From Ruminococcus sp. (GTDB lineage Bacteria > Bacillota > Clostridia > Oscillospirales > Ruminococcaceae), in assembly GCA_017523285.1 (NCBI GenBank), contig JAFWWU010000100.1:1-63131 (forward strand): a stretch of 63,131 bases of DNA, in the 5' to 3' direction. The position numbers and the translations under genes were made by a program. Below, in pieces: positions 1-7,023 of the stretch. The notes beneath the pieces are model-generated. The model worked only from the letters and a program-made list of their open reading frames with translations. It was not told where the DNA came from and did not search any database. Within the stretch, counting starts at the first letter, position 1, and each line of letters begins with the position of its first letter.

Positions 1-227
1 CATTAAACGGTGAAGGTCATTTCATTCACACATATATGGGTGACGGAAATCCACTTCCAAGCTTTGAGGGCGAGCCTAAGCTTGTAGGAATCAGCGGAAA
101 TATTGATGAATTTACAGATATGCTCTGGAATAATCTCAATGAAGATAACAAGGTATCACTTTTCGTTCGTTTTGTAAATCTTGAAAACGGCTCTGTAGAA
201 ACAAGAATAATCAATAAGAATAAGTAA
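1..227 (+). CDS. IMP cyclohydrolase, PurO-like (3' end only)
   Basis: The reading frame is open from the window edge (codons start at base 3) and ends at TAA 225-227, so only about the last 74 residues are present. The visible segment includes GEGHFIHTYMGDGNPLPSF and resembles the C-terminal part of the archaeal PurO-type IMP cyclohydrolase family that many clostridia use in place of the cyclohydrolase half of PurH. This enzyme closes FAICAR to IMP, the last step of purine synthesis. Support comes from the neighbourhood: an AICAR transformylase lacking the cyclohydrolase domain (3770-4951) and purD follow on the same strand. The next gene starts 10 bp after the stop. An apparent ATG at base 36 is internal. 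The family call from a C-terminal fragment is fairly but not fully secure. Confidence 0.7.
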   Translation, partial: LNGEGHFIHTYMGDGNPLPSFEGEPKLVGISGNIDEFTDMLWNNLNEDNKVSLFVRFVNLENGSVETRIINKNK

Positions 228-237
228 GGCTTTTCCG

Positions 238-1134
238 ATGAAAAGAATATATGCTATATTCTTCGCAACAGCAATGCTTGTGCCGCTTGCCGCTTGCAAA
301 AATGAAATGCCTGAAAAATTCGAAGCTATGCCCAATACTCTTTCTGAAGAAGAACTGACAATTCCCGAAAACGAACCAGCTTATAAATGCATAGAATCGC
401 ATTATCATAATAACGAGCTTGAAGAGAAGTATGAAACTCTTTACGATGAGCATGATCATACTATCAAAAAGAATAAGTTGGATATCAATACAGGCGAAGC
501 AATACATTCTTTTTTGGACACAGAGACTGGTTTAGTGTACGATGAAAACGGAAATCTTGTGAAGATGATAGTGTACGGCAATTATGAAAACGTTATACGA
601 TGTGTGTTTATCAATACCTATGATGAAGCAGGAAATCAGACAAGTACAACGATCTATTACAATAACAACGGCGAACTCAAAAAATCGTCATACTACGAAA
701 CAAAGTATGACGAGCATGGCAATGAGACTGAATGGTTCACTGCTGACGTCGATGAAGGCATAGAAAAGGTATGCAAGTATACGTACGAATATGACGAAAA
801 TGGCAATATAACCAAGAAAACAGTTAATGATTCTGCTCATAAGGGTGAAATTGCAGAACATACATATACCTATGACGATGCCGGAAATATGCTCACAGAA
901 ACCCGAGAACGTACAAAGGATAAATTCGGAAATAAAAAAGAAACGTTCAAGAATTATACGCATGTGTACGAGTATGATGACCACAGCAACCTTATCAAGA
1001 CGACCTCGGATGTCTACGGTTCTGAACAGCATGTACAGCATGTTGTGATAAACTATGAGTATGATGATAAAAACCGCAAGATACTCGAAATTAATGGTTC
1101 TTCCGAAATAAGATACGAATACGAAGATTATTGA
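238..1134 (+). CDS. YD-repeat-like lipoprotein
   Basis: 298 residues with a lipoprotein signal peptide: basic start, hydrophobic stretch and lipobox PLAAC with Cys20, so it is predicted to be tethered to the outer face of the membrane. From about residue 95 it carries irregular repeats of the YD type (YDENGN, YDEAGN, YDEHGN, YDENGN, YDDAGN, YDDHSN, YDDKNR) spaced roughly 20-35 residues apart. YD repeats build beta-sheet scaffolds and are often carbohydrate- or surface-associated; no catalytic domain is visible. It starts 10 bp after the purO-like gene and has a weak ribosome binding site. A related lipoprotein lies at 2926-3756, so this looks like a small local family inserted in a purine operon. 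Function unknown. Confidence 0.75.
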   Translation: MKRIYAIFFATAMLVPLAACKNEMPEKFEAMPNTLSEEELTIPENEPAYKCIESHYHNNELEEKYETLYDEHDHTIKKNKLDINTGEAIHSFLDTETGLVYDENGNLVKMIVYGNYENVIRCVFINTYDEAGNQTSTTIYYNNNGELKKSSYYETKYDEHGNETEWFTADVDEGIEKVCKYTYEYDENGNITKKTVNDSAHKGEIAEHTYTYDDAGNMLTETRERTKDKFGNKKETFKNYTHVYEYDDHSNLIKTTSDVYGSEQHVQHVVINYEYDDKNRKILEINGSSEIRYEYEDY

Positions 1135-1141
1135 TGTTATC

Positions 1142-1164
1142 GGGCGGATAATATCCGCCCCTAC
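1142..1164 (+). repeat. Dispersed palindromic repeat, copy 1
   Basis: Arms GGGCGGAT and ATCCGCCC flank a 3-bp centre AAT (1142-1160), followed by CTAC (1161-1164). It lies just after the stop of the first lipoprotein gene. There is no T-run directly after the stem, so a pure terminator role is not obvious. This is the reference copy for the family listed elsewhere in the window. Confidence 0.85.
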
Positions 1165-1223
1165 AAAATAGAAATCTTTAAACTTAATCCAGAATTACAT
1201 TTTATTTTAAGGAGTATACCACT

Positions 1224-1721
1224 ATGCCAAATATAATAACAGCAAAGTGTCCTTACTGTAGTTACGAATTTGAACTTGATACAGAACAGTTGTCAAATGT
1301 GTGTTATTGTCAGTCCTGTGGCAATAAAATCAATATTGAAAATGATAAAATAGTACCTGATACAGACAGCGAAGAAGCAAAAGAAATAGCAAAGCTAAAT
1401 GATGAATATAAAAAATCTCACAAAAAATGGAAAAACACCTCATATGTAATCATTTTAATTACAATAATTTGTAGCATTATACCTTTTACATTATATAAAG
1501 GTATTTCAGCATTTTTTATGTTTATAGGCATTGCATTAGTAATATTCGGACCTGTTGCAATAGCACTTACAGAGCCTGACGGAAGCAAAATTCCTAATGC
1601 GAAAATTCGCAAACCAAAACGCGTCTTAACTGCAATAAAAGCTTACTTTCTATTTGCAGCATTTGAACTTATTGCAATAATGCTGGGTCTTTTGTTAATG
1701 ATGATGCTTAGCCCCGCATAA
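1224..1721 (+). CDS. Zinc-ribbon membrane protein (paralog A)
   Basis: 165 residues. The N-terminus holds a zinc ribbon with two CxxC knuckles (Cys9/Cys12 and Cys29/Cys32). A charged linker of about 40 residues follows, then roughly three hydrophobic segments (about residues 74-93, 96-115 and 135-160). An internal loop reads ALTEPDGSKIPN. Ribosome binding site AAGGAG lies about 10 bp upstream of the ATG. The next gene is clearly a paralog with the same layout and the same FGPVAIA-TEPDGS segment, so the pair arose by tandem duplication. I do not recognise a characterised family; a membrane-anchored zinc-ribbon role in signalling or envelope function would be only a guess. Confidence 0.8.
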   Translation: MPNIITAKCPYCSYEFELDTEQLSNVCYCQSCGNKINIENDKIVPDTDSEEAKEIAKLNDEYKKSHKKWKNTSYVIILITIICSIIPFTLYKGISAFFMFIGIALVIFGPVAIALTEPDGSKIPNAKIRKPKRVLTAIKAYFLFAAFELIAIMLGLLLMMMLSPA

Positions 1722-1763
1722 TATTTTTCATTAAATAACGAAATATTTCAGGAGTATAAAGCT

Positions 1764-2225
1764 ATGACAAATAAAACAACAACAAAATGCCCTGACTGCA
1801 ATTACGAATTTTCTATTGACGAATCAACAACACAATGTTTTTGTCAGAAATGTGGAAAAGTACTCAGAATTGAAAATGAAGTTATTACAACTGGGTTAAG
1901 TAAAATGGAAAAATACAATAAATCGCTGAAATCATGGAAAAAAACATCATTTGTAATTGCTTTAATTACGCTGATTTGTGATATTGTAGTTTTAACGTCA
2001 GATATAGATATTTCCGTATTTTTTCTATTTATAGGCATTGCCTTCGGAATATTCGGACCTGTTGCAATAGCAATTACAGAACCTGACGGAAGTAATATTA
2101 AAAACAGCGGTCTGCGTAAACCGAATCGCGTTATTAACTGGCTGAAGTATTTATTGGTATTTTTACTTCTTGGCGTTATTGCATTTTCTGTGAGTACTAT
2201 TACTTATAGTATAAACAGAGCATGA
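1764..2225 (+). CDS. Zinc-ribbon membrane protein (paralog B)
   Basis: 153 residues, paralogous to the preceding gene: an N-terminal zinc ribbon (CPDC, then CQKC), a shorter charged linker, and about three hydrophobic segments around the shared GIAFGIFGPVAIAITEPDGS block. The linker is some 12 residues shorter than in paralog A. The start has AGGAG 8 bp upstream. The two genes are 42 bp apart and probably cotranscribed. Function unknown. Confidence 0.8.
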   Translation: MTNKTTTKCPDCNYEFSIDESTTQCFCQKCGKVLRIENEVITTGLSKMEKYNKSLKSWKKTSFVIALITLICDIVVLTSDIDISVFFLFIGIAFGIFGPVAIAITEPDGSNIKNSGLRKPNRVINWLKYLLVFLLLGVIAFSVSTITYSINRA

Positions 2226-2253
2226 TATTAAAAAGATATGATAAAATCCTTAA

Positions 2254-2275
2254 CGCATAATTTATGCATTAAGAA
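2254..2275. repeat. Imperfect inverted repeat between genes
   Basis: An A+T-rich hairpin with arms resembling TTAACGCATA and TATGCATTAA around a short centre, located between paralog B and the next lipoprotein gene. One arm position mismatches. It is not followed by a clear T-run, so its role (weak terminator or processing site) is uncertain. Confidence 0.4.
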
Positions 2276-2305
2276 TTACAATTTATAAAAGGAGAACATT
2301 ATTAT

Positions 2306-2875
2306 ATGTCAAAGAAAATAGATTCTATAAAAAAATTTGTTGTCGTTCCCCTGCTTTGCACCCTTATGCTTGCTGGTTGCTCGTCAATTGGCAGTTCGTC
2401 TTCAAAGACAGCAAAATCAGCTTCATCAGCGAATTCTGAAATTTCAGAAGAAACTGCAGACGCATTTGTTGACAACTATATGCAAAAAATGAAAAATCAT
2501 GCTCCTGCTGAAGAGATAATTTCTGATGTATATACAAAAGAAGTTATCAATAAACTGAAAGAAAGCGGTCAATGGGAAATGACTAAAGCATCCATTGAAT
2601 CTACATACCCATATATCAAGGATGTCAGCAGCAAACGCATTGGTACCCTCACTGAAGACCAGATGTTAGGTGCTGAAATAATTTTTAAAGCTCTGACAGG
2701 AGAGTCTGTTAAAATTACAGCAGGCTATTCCTATGAATCTACCACATATCTGGAAATGGACGGACAATCCTCAAGTATTCCCGGTAGTATATGTGCGTTA
2801 TATCTGAAGAATGACGGTTGGAAAGTTCTTAACTCAAGTCCAGAAGAACTTGATGACGCTTACCTCGAAAGTTAA
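2306..2875 (+). CDS. Small lipoprotein, unknown family
   Basis: 189 residues. It has a classic lipoprotein signal ending in LAGC (Cys25), then a Ser/Ala/Lys-rich spacer to about residue 48. The globular part (about 49-189) includes FVDNYMQKMKNH and a C-terminal beta-rich region ending in LYLKNDGWKVLN, similar in feel to NTF2-like or DUF4878-type lipoproteins, but I cannot assign it. The ribosome binding site and spacer (AAAGGAGAACATTATTAT) closely resemble those before 2903 and 3770. It belongs to the cassette of envelope genes within the purine block. Confidence 0.75.
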   Translation: MSKKIDSIKKFVVVPLLCTLMLAGCSSIGSSSSKTAKSASSANSEISEETADAFVDNYMQKMKNHAPAEEIISDVYTKEVINKLKESGQWEMTKASIESTYPYIKDVSSKRIGTLTEDQMLGAEIIFKALTGESVKITAGYSYESTTYLEMDGQSSSIPGSICALYLKNDGWKVLNSSPEELDDAYLES

Positions 2876-2887
2876 CAATAATTATAT

Positions 2888-2907
2888 AAGGAGGACATTA
2901 TTATGTC
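2888..2907 (+). repeat. 20-bp duplicated translation leader (copy 1)
   Basis: AAGGAGGACATTATTATGTC is identical to 3755-3774, where it forms the ribosome binding site and first codons of the AICAR transformylase gene. Here it opens an 8-codon reading frame (2903-2929) whose TGA overlaps the ATG of the next lipoprotein gene. Confidence 0.85.
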
Positions 2908-2925
2908 CGCATCAAGGAGATATCC

Positions 2926-3756
2926 ATGAGAAGCAAAAATATTCGTATAATCATATTGATAGCATCAATATGTGCTGCAATTATGACTGCCTGTGACTCG
3001 AAAAAATCTTCGGAAACTTCGTCGAATAAAGATTCAAAAACAGCATCAGTTTCCGACATTACAGAAATCAATACGGAAGATTCAAATTTTGAAATCCCCG
3101 AAAATGCAGTCTACTGCCAGACGAAGCTTGAATATATTCAAGACAAACTTTCGACTATAAGTTACACTTTTTATGACGAGCACGACAATTGTATTTATCT
3201 TTATTCTCAACCAGCAGAGGATTTAGAAGATGAATGGCAAACAACGTATGACTGTTCCTATTCCTATAAATACAATGATGACGGTACAATATCAGAAATG
3301 AGCATGGTCATGCAGGATAGTAGTCCGTTGCTTTATCAATTTGAATACAGCGATGATAAAAAAGTACAGAATGAAACTGCTTACCGTAACGACGAGATAT
3401 GGAGTATCACAATCTCTGAGCTTGATGAGTATTCAAATCCAGTAAGAAATGAAATTTCCTATGTGCAAAATGAAAAACTAAACACAGTTACCACCTATGA
3501 ATATGAGTATGATTCAGAGGGAAGAATCTTAGTCGAAAAATACATTTCTGACAAAGATATCTCAAATAATACCAAGTATTACACTTATGATACAAACGGC
3601 AATATAGCAAATCTTGAAACTCAGTATGATAATATGGATTTAACGTTATTAACAAAATATACATACAATTCGGATAACCGTCTTATCAATCAGGAAGAGT
3701 TTACAAACGGCGAGGAATCGTCATACATTGAATATAAATATGAATTTTATAATTAA
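2926..3756 (+). CDS. YD-repeat-like lipoprotein (second copy)
   Basis: 276 residues with a lipobox MTAC (Cys23) after a hydrophobic signal, then a Ser/Lys/Thr-rich spacer to about residue 45. The rest contains Tyr-rich repeats such as YDEHDN, YKYNDDG, YEYDSEGR, YDTNGN and YKYEFYN, like the lipoprotein at 238-1134. The ATG at 2926 has AAGGAG 7 bp upstream and overlaps the stop of an 8-codon leader frame (ATGA). The gene sits between two identical 20-bp copies of a leader sequence, which suggests that it, or it plus its leader, was inserted at the start of the AICAR transformylase gene. Probably an outer-surface protein; function unknown. Confidence 0.75.
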   Translation: MRSKNIRIIILIASICAAIMTACDSKKSSETSSNKDSKTASVSDITEINTEDSNFEIPENAVYCQTKLEYIQDKLSTISYTFYDEHDNCIYLYSQPAEDLEDEWQTTYDCSYSYKYNDDGTISEMSMVMQDSSPLLYQFEYSDDKKVQNETAYRNDEIWSITISELDEYSNPVRNEISYVQNEKLNTVTTYEYEYDSEGRILVEKYISDKDISNNTKYYTYDTNGNIANLETQYDNMDLTLLTKYTYNSDNRLINQEEFTNGEESSYIEYKYEFYN

Positions 3757-3769
3757 GGAGGACATTATT

Positions 3770-4951
3770 ATGTCAAATGAAATGCAGTTAAAATACGGCT
3801 GTAACCCAAATCAGAAGCCTTCAAGAGTTTATATGGCTGACGGAAGCGAGCTTCCTATCGAAGTTCTCTGCGGTAAGCCAGGATACATCAATCTCCTTGA
3901 TGCTTTCAACGGCTGGCAGCTTGTCAAGGAACTTAAAAAAGCAACAGGTGTTTGCGCAGCAACATCTTTCAAGCACGTTTCACCTGCAGGCGCTGCAATC
4001 GGCAGACCACTTTCAGACGATTTAAAGAAGATTTACTGGGTTGACGACCTCGGCGAGCTTACTCCCCTTGCGTCAGCTTATGCAAGAGCAAGAGGTGCTG
4101 ACAGAATGTCATCATACGGCGATTTCATTGCTCTTTCAGACAAGGTTGACGTTTGCACAGCAAAAATGATTCAGCGTGAAGTTTCAGACGGTGTTATTGC
4201 TCCTGATTATGAACCTGAAGCTCTTGAAATCCTCAAGTCAAAGAGAAAGGGTACATACTGTGTACTCAAGATTGACGAAAGCTTTACTCCTGCACCAATC
4301 GAAACAAAGCAGGTTTACGGCGTATCATTTGAACAGGGCAGAAACGAACTTGACATCAACCGTGAGCTTCTTGCTAATATCGTAACAGATAACAAGAATA
4401 TTCCTGATGATAAGAAGGACGACCTCCTTATTTCACTTATCACACTCAAATATACACAGTCTAACTCTGTATGCTACGTTAAGGACGGACAGGCTATCGG
4501 TATCGGCGCAGGTCAGCAGTCAAGAATTCACTGCACACGTCTTGCTGGTCAGAAGGCTGATAACTGGTGGCTCAGACAGTCACCACAGGTTATGGGACTC
4601 CAGTTTGTTGATGATATCCGCCGTGCAGACCGTGATAACGCTATTGACGTTTATATCGGCGACGAATACGAGGATGTTCTCCGTGAGGGCGAATGGCAGA
4701 GAATCTTCAAGGTAAAGCCTGCTGTTTTCACAAGAGAAGAAAAGAAGGAATGGCTTGCTAAGAATACAGGCGTTTGTCTCGGTTCAGACGCATTCTTCCC
4801 ATTTGGTGACAATATTGAGCGTGCTAAGAAGTCTGGCGTTGAATATATTGCAGAGCCCGGCGGTTCTATCCGTGACGATAATGTTATCGAAACATGCAAT
4901 AAGTATAATATTGCTATGGCATTTACAGGAATCAGACTTTTCCACCACTAA
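3770..4951 (+). CDS. purH: AICAR formyltransferase (stand-alone, no cyclohydrolase domain)
   Basis: 393 residues from the ATG at 3770, which follows AAGGAGG by 8 bp; a longer frame from 3728 overlaps the preceding gene and is rejected. The protein corresponds to the AICAR transformylase half of PurH: TSFKHVSPAGAAIG holds the Lys-His pair of the active site, and GIGAGQQSRIHCTRLAG and SDAFFPFGDNIERA are also typical. It transfers a formyl group from 10-formyl-THF to AICAR, giving FAICAR. The MGS-like cyclohydrolase domain of bifunctional PurH is absent, so ring closure is presumably done by the PurO-like enzyme at 1-227. purD follows 100 bp downstream. Confidence 0.92.
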   Translation: MSNEMQLKYGCNPNQKPSRVYMADGSELPIEVLCGKPGYINLLDAFNGWQLVKELKKATGVCAATSFKHVSPAGAAIGRPLSDDLKKIYWVDDLGELTPLASAYARARGADRMSSYGDFIALSDKVDVCTAKMIQREVSDGVIAPDYEPEALEILKSKRKGTYCVLKIDESFTPAPIETKQVYGVSFEQGRNELDINRELLANIVTDNKNIPDDKKDDLLISLITLKYTQSNSVCYVKDGQAIGIGAGQQSRIHCTRLAGQKADNWWLRQSPQVMGLQFVDDIRRADRDNAIDVYIGDEYEDVLREGEWQRIFKVKPAVFTREEKKEWLAKNTGVCLGSDAFFPFGDNIERAKKSGVEYIAEPGGSIRDDNVIETCNKYNIAMAFTGIRLFHH

Positions 4952-4962
4952 TAATTATGTAA

Positions 4963-5020
4963 GGGCGGATATTATCCGCCCGAATAACACATACAATTGA
5001 ACGGGCGGCAGATAACCGCC
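4963..5020. repeat. Dispersed palindromic repeats, copies 2 and 3
   Basis: 4963-4981 is a palindrome with arms GGGCGGAT and ATCCGCCC and centre ATT; read on the minus strand it is followed by TTAC. A second, more degenerate copy at 5003-5020 has arms GGCGG and CCGCC. Both lie in the 100-bp gap between the AICAR transformylase gene and purD. Confidence 0.75.
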
Positions 5021-5051
5021 TATGTAAATATAAACAGGAGGTCTATCCCCC

Positions 5052-6338
5052 ATGAAGAACGTACTTGTAATTGGCGGCGGCGGCCGTGAACACGCTATCA
5101 TAATGAAGCTTGCCGAAAGTAAGCATGTCGGTAAAATTTACTGTACTCCGGGCAATGGCGGTATTTCAAAATATGCTGAATGCTTCAGCGTTGGTGCAAC
5201 AGATATCGACGGTGTAGTTGCTCTTGCAAAAGAGCTTAAACCTGATATGGTTGTAGTTGCTCCAGACGATCCGCTTGTTCTCGGTATGGTTGACGCATTA
5301 CAGGCTGAGGGCTTTATGACATTCGGCCCTAAGGCAAATGCCGCTATTATCGAAGGCTCTAAGGTATTCTCTAAAGAGCTTATGAAAAACTACAACATCC
5401 CTACTGCTTTCTATGAGGTATTTACTGAAAGTGATAAGGCTATCGAATATCTTAAAAAGCAGAATACATATCCTGCAGTTATCAAGGCTGACGGTCTTGC
5501 TCTCGGAAAGGGCGTAATTATCGCTCAGAATGAAGAAGAAGCAATTGCCGCTGTTCACGATATGATTGACGACCTTAAATTCGGTAAAAGCTCTGCAAGA
5601 ATCGTTATTGAAGAATTTCTTACAGGCCCTGAGGTTTCTGTTCTCGCATTCACAGACGGAAAAACTATCGTTCCTATGATTTCTTCAATGGACCACAAAA
5701 GAGCTTTTGACAACGACGAGGGACTCAATACAGGTGGTATGGGTACAGTTTCACCTAACCCATATTACACAGACGATATAGCAAAGGAATGTATGGAAAA
5801 GATTTTCATTCCTACTATGAACGCTATGAACGCTGAGGGCAGAACATTCGAGGGATGTCTTTACTTCGGACTTATGCTCACTCCTAACGGCCCTAAGGTT
5901 ATTGAATATAACTGTCGTTTCGGTGACCCTGAAACTCAGGTTGTTCTTCCTATGCTTGATACTGATTTGTACGAAGTATTTGAAGCAATTTTCAATCATG
6001 AGCTTGATAAGGTAAGCATAAATGTTAAAAGCGGAAGCTGTGCTTGTGTTATTATGGCAAGCGGCGGTTATCCTGAAAGCTACCCTAAGGGCATTGAAAT
6101 GTTCGGCTTCAACGATATGGGACAGATTGACGGATGTTTTGTTTATCACGCAGGAACAAAGCTTTCAGATGACGGAAAGTTCCTTACAAACGGCGGACGT
6201 GTTATCGGTGTAACTGCTGCGGCTGATACTCTTCAGGCTGCACTTGATAAAGCTTATGAGGGTGTGAATAAAATCACATTCGATAAGGCACACTATCGTA
6301 AGGATATCGGACAGAAAGCTCTTAACGCTTTAAAATAA
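5052..6338 (+). CDS. purD: Phosphoribosylamine-glycine ligase
   Basis: 428 residues, the normal length of PurD, which ligates glycine to phosphoribosylamine with ATP in the second step of purine synthesis. Visible features are the N-terminal VIGGGGREHAI, the ATP-grasp region around PAVIKADGLALGKGVIIA, and GGMGTVSPNPYYTD followed by EYNCRFGDPETQVVLP. Ribosome binding site AGGAGG precedes the ATG. It is the third recognisable purine gene in this block. Confidence 0.95.
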   Translation: MKNVLVIGGGGREHAIIMKLAESKHVGKIYCTPGNGGISKYAECFSVGATDIDGVVALAKELKPDMVVVAPDDPLVLGMVDALQAEGFMTFGPKANAAIIEGSKVFSKELMKNYNIPTAFYEVFTESDKAIEYLKKQNTYPAVIKADGLALGKGVIIAQNEEEAIAAVHDMIDDLKFGKSSARIVIEEFLTGPEVSVLAFTDGKTIVPMISSMDHKRAFDNDEGLNTGGMGTVSPNPYYTDDIAKECMEKIFIPTMNAMNAEGRTFEGCLYFGLMLTPNGPKVIEYNCRFGDPETQVVLPMLDTDLYEVFEAIFNHELDKVSINVKSGSCACVIMASGGYPESYPKGIEMFGFNDMGQIDGCFVYHAGTKLSDDGKFLTNGGRVIGVTAAADTLQAALDKAYEGVNKITFDKAHYRKDIGQKALNALK

Positions 6339-6347
6339 GAGGTAAGT

Positions 6348-6965
6348 ATGAATAAACATCTTCCTACATGCTTTAAATTCGGACTGGCAGGAAATATATT
6401 CTTCGTTCTGTTCGGAATTATCTGTATGATATATTATGCTGCTTTCGGCGATACAAACGTAATTGTACTGCCTATTGAATTTGCGGCATACACCTGCGAA
6501 GTTCTTGGATTTATATTTATAATTCTTACTTTTGTATGGTTCAGCCGTTATCTGCGACACAGACTGATAATGAAAATATCATTCAGTTTCTATATTCTTA
6601 TGGAGCTTGTTCTTATGGTTATAGAGCTTAATTCATATAAATTTGAATTCTATGAGCCATATTCAGTTGTTCTTGCAATAGTTCATTCGATTATTTCTGC
6701 CGCTGTATGTTTTTCATTTCTTTCTCTTGACCCTACAAGAGTAAAGTTTGAAATGGTTATTATAGCCACATGTGCATTTATTCTTGTCGGAATGATAGGC
6801 GGAATAATAAATATACGAATTTATTTCGGTATTATAATCAATGCACTTGCTTATATCTTTCTTTTTGCTTCTATAATCTATATGCTGAATCACGAAATGC
6901 TTGATATAGACTGTAAGGGCGATAAAGCAAAGGTCAGCGAATACAGAAGTACATTTTTTGATTGA
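6348..6965 (+). CDS. Multi-pass membrane protein, unknown
   Basis: 205 residues with about six hydrophobic helices (roughly residues 12-32, 42-65, 76-95, 106-125, 137-155 and 160-182) and a short polar C-terminus. No motif tells me a function. It starts 9 bp after purD with an AGAGG ribosome binding site, so it is likely cotranscribed with it. A hairpin with a T-rich 3' flank begins 6 bp after its stop. Confidence 0.7.
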   Translation: MNKHLPTCFKFGLAGNIFFVLFGIICMIYYAAFGDTNVIVLPIEFAAYTCEVLGFIFIILTFVWFSRYLRHRLIMKISFSFYILMELVLMVIELNSYKFEFYEPYSVVLAIVHSIISAAVCFSFLSLDPTRVKFEMVIIATCAFILVGMIGGIINIRIYFGIIINALAYIFLFASIIYMLNHEMLDIDCKGDKAKVSEYRSTFFD

Positions 6966-6970
6966 TTTTA

Positions 6971-6990
6971 CGGCGGATTTTTATCCGCCG
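6971..6990 (+). terminator. Hairpin in the style of the dispersed palindrome (copy 4)
   Basis: Arms CGGCGGAT and ATCCGCCG with a TTTT loop, followed by TTTTCATACGTTTTT, so it can act as an intrinsic terminator for purD and the membrane protein. Its arms match the dispersed palindrome family. Any uvrC start upstream of it would be translated through the hairpin. Confidence 0.65.
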
Positions 6991-7023
6991 TTTTCATACG
7001 TTTTTATGCCATTGAAAAGGAGT

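Noticed and set aside
688-1041. Minus-strand 117-codon frame within the first lipoprotein gene
   Set aside because: It is a shadow of the YD-repeat gene: no ribosome binding site and no family resemblance.
3728-3769. Start of the AICAR transformylase at 3728
   Set aside because: It lies inside the preceding lipoprotein gene and before the AAGGAGG site; ATG 3770 is well placed.
6958-7023. uvrC starting at TTG 6958
   Set aside because: It would translate a hairpin with terminator character and lies before the ribosome binding site; the conserved UvrC start is at INPRLPFLR.
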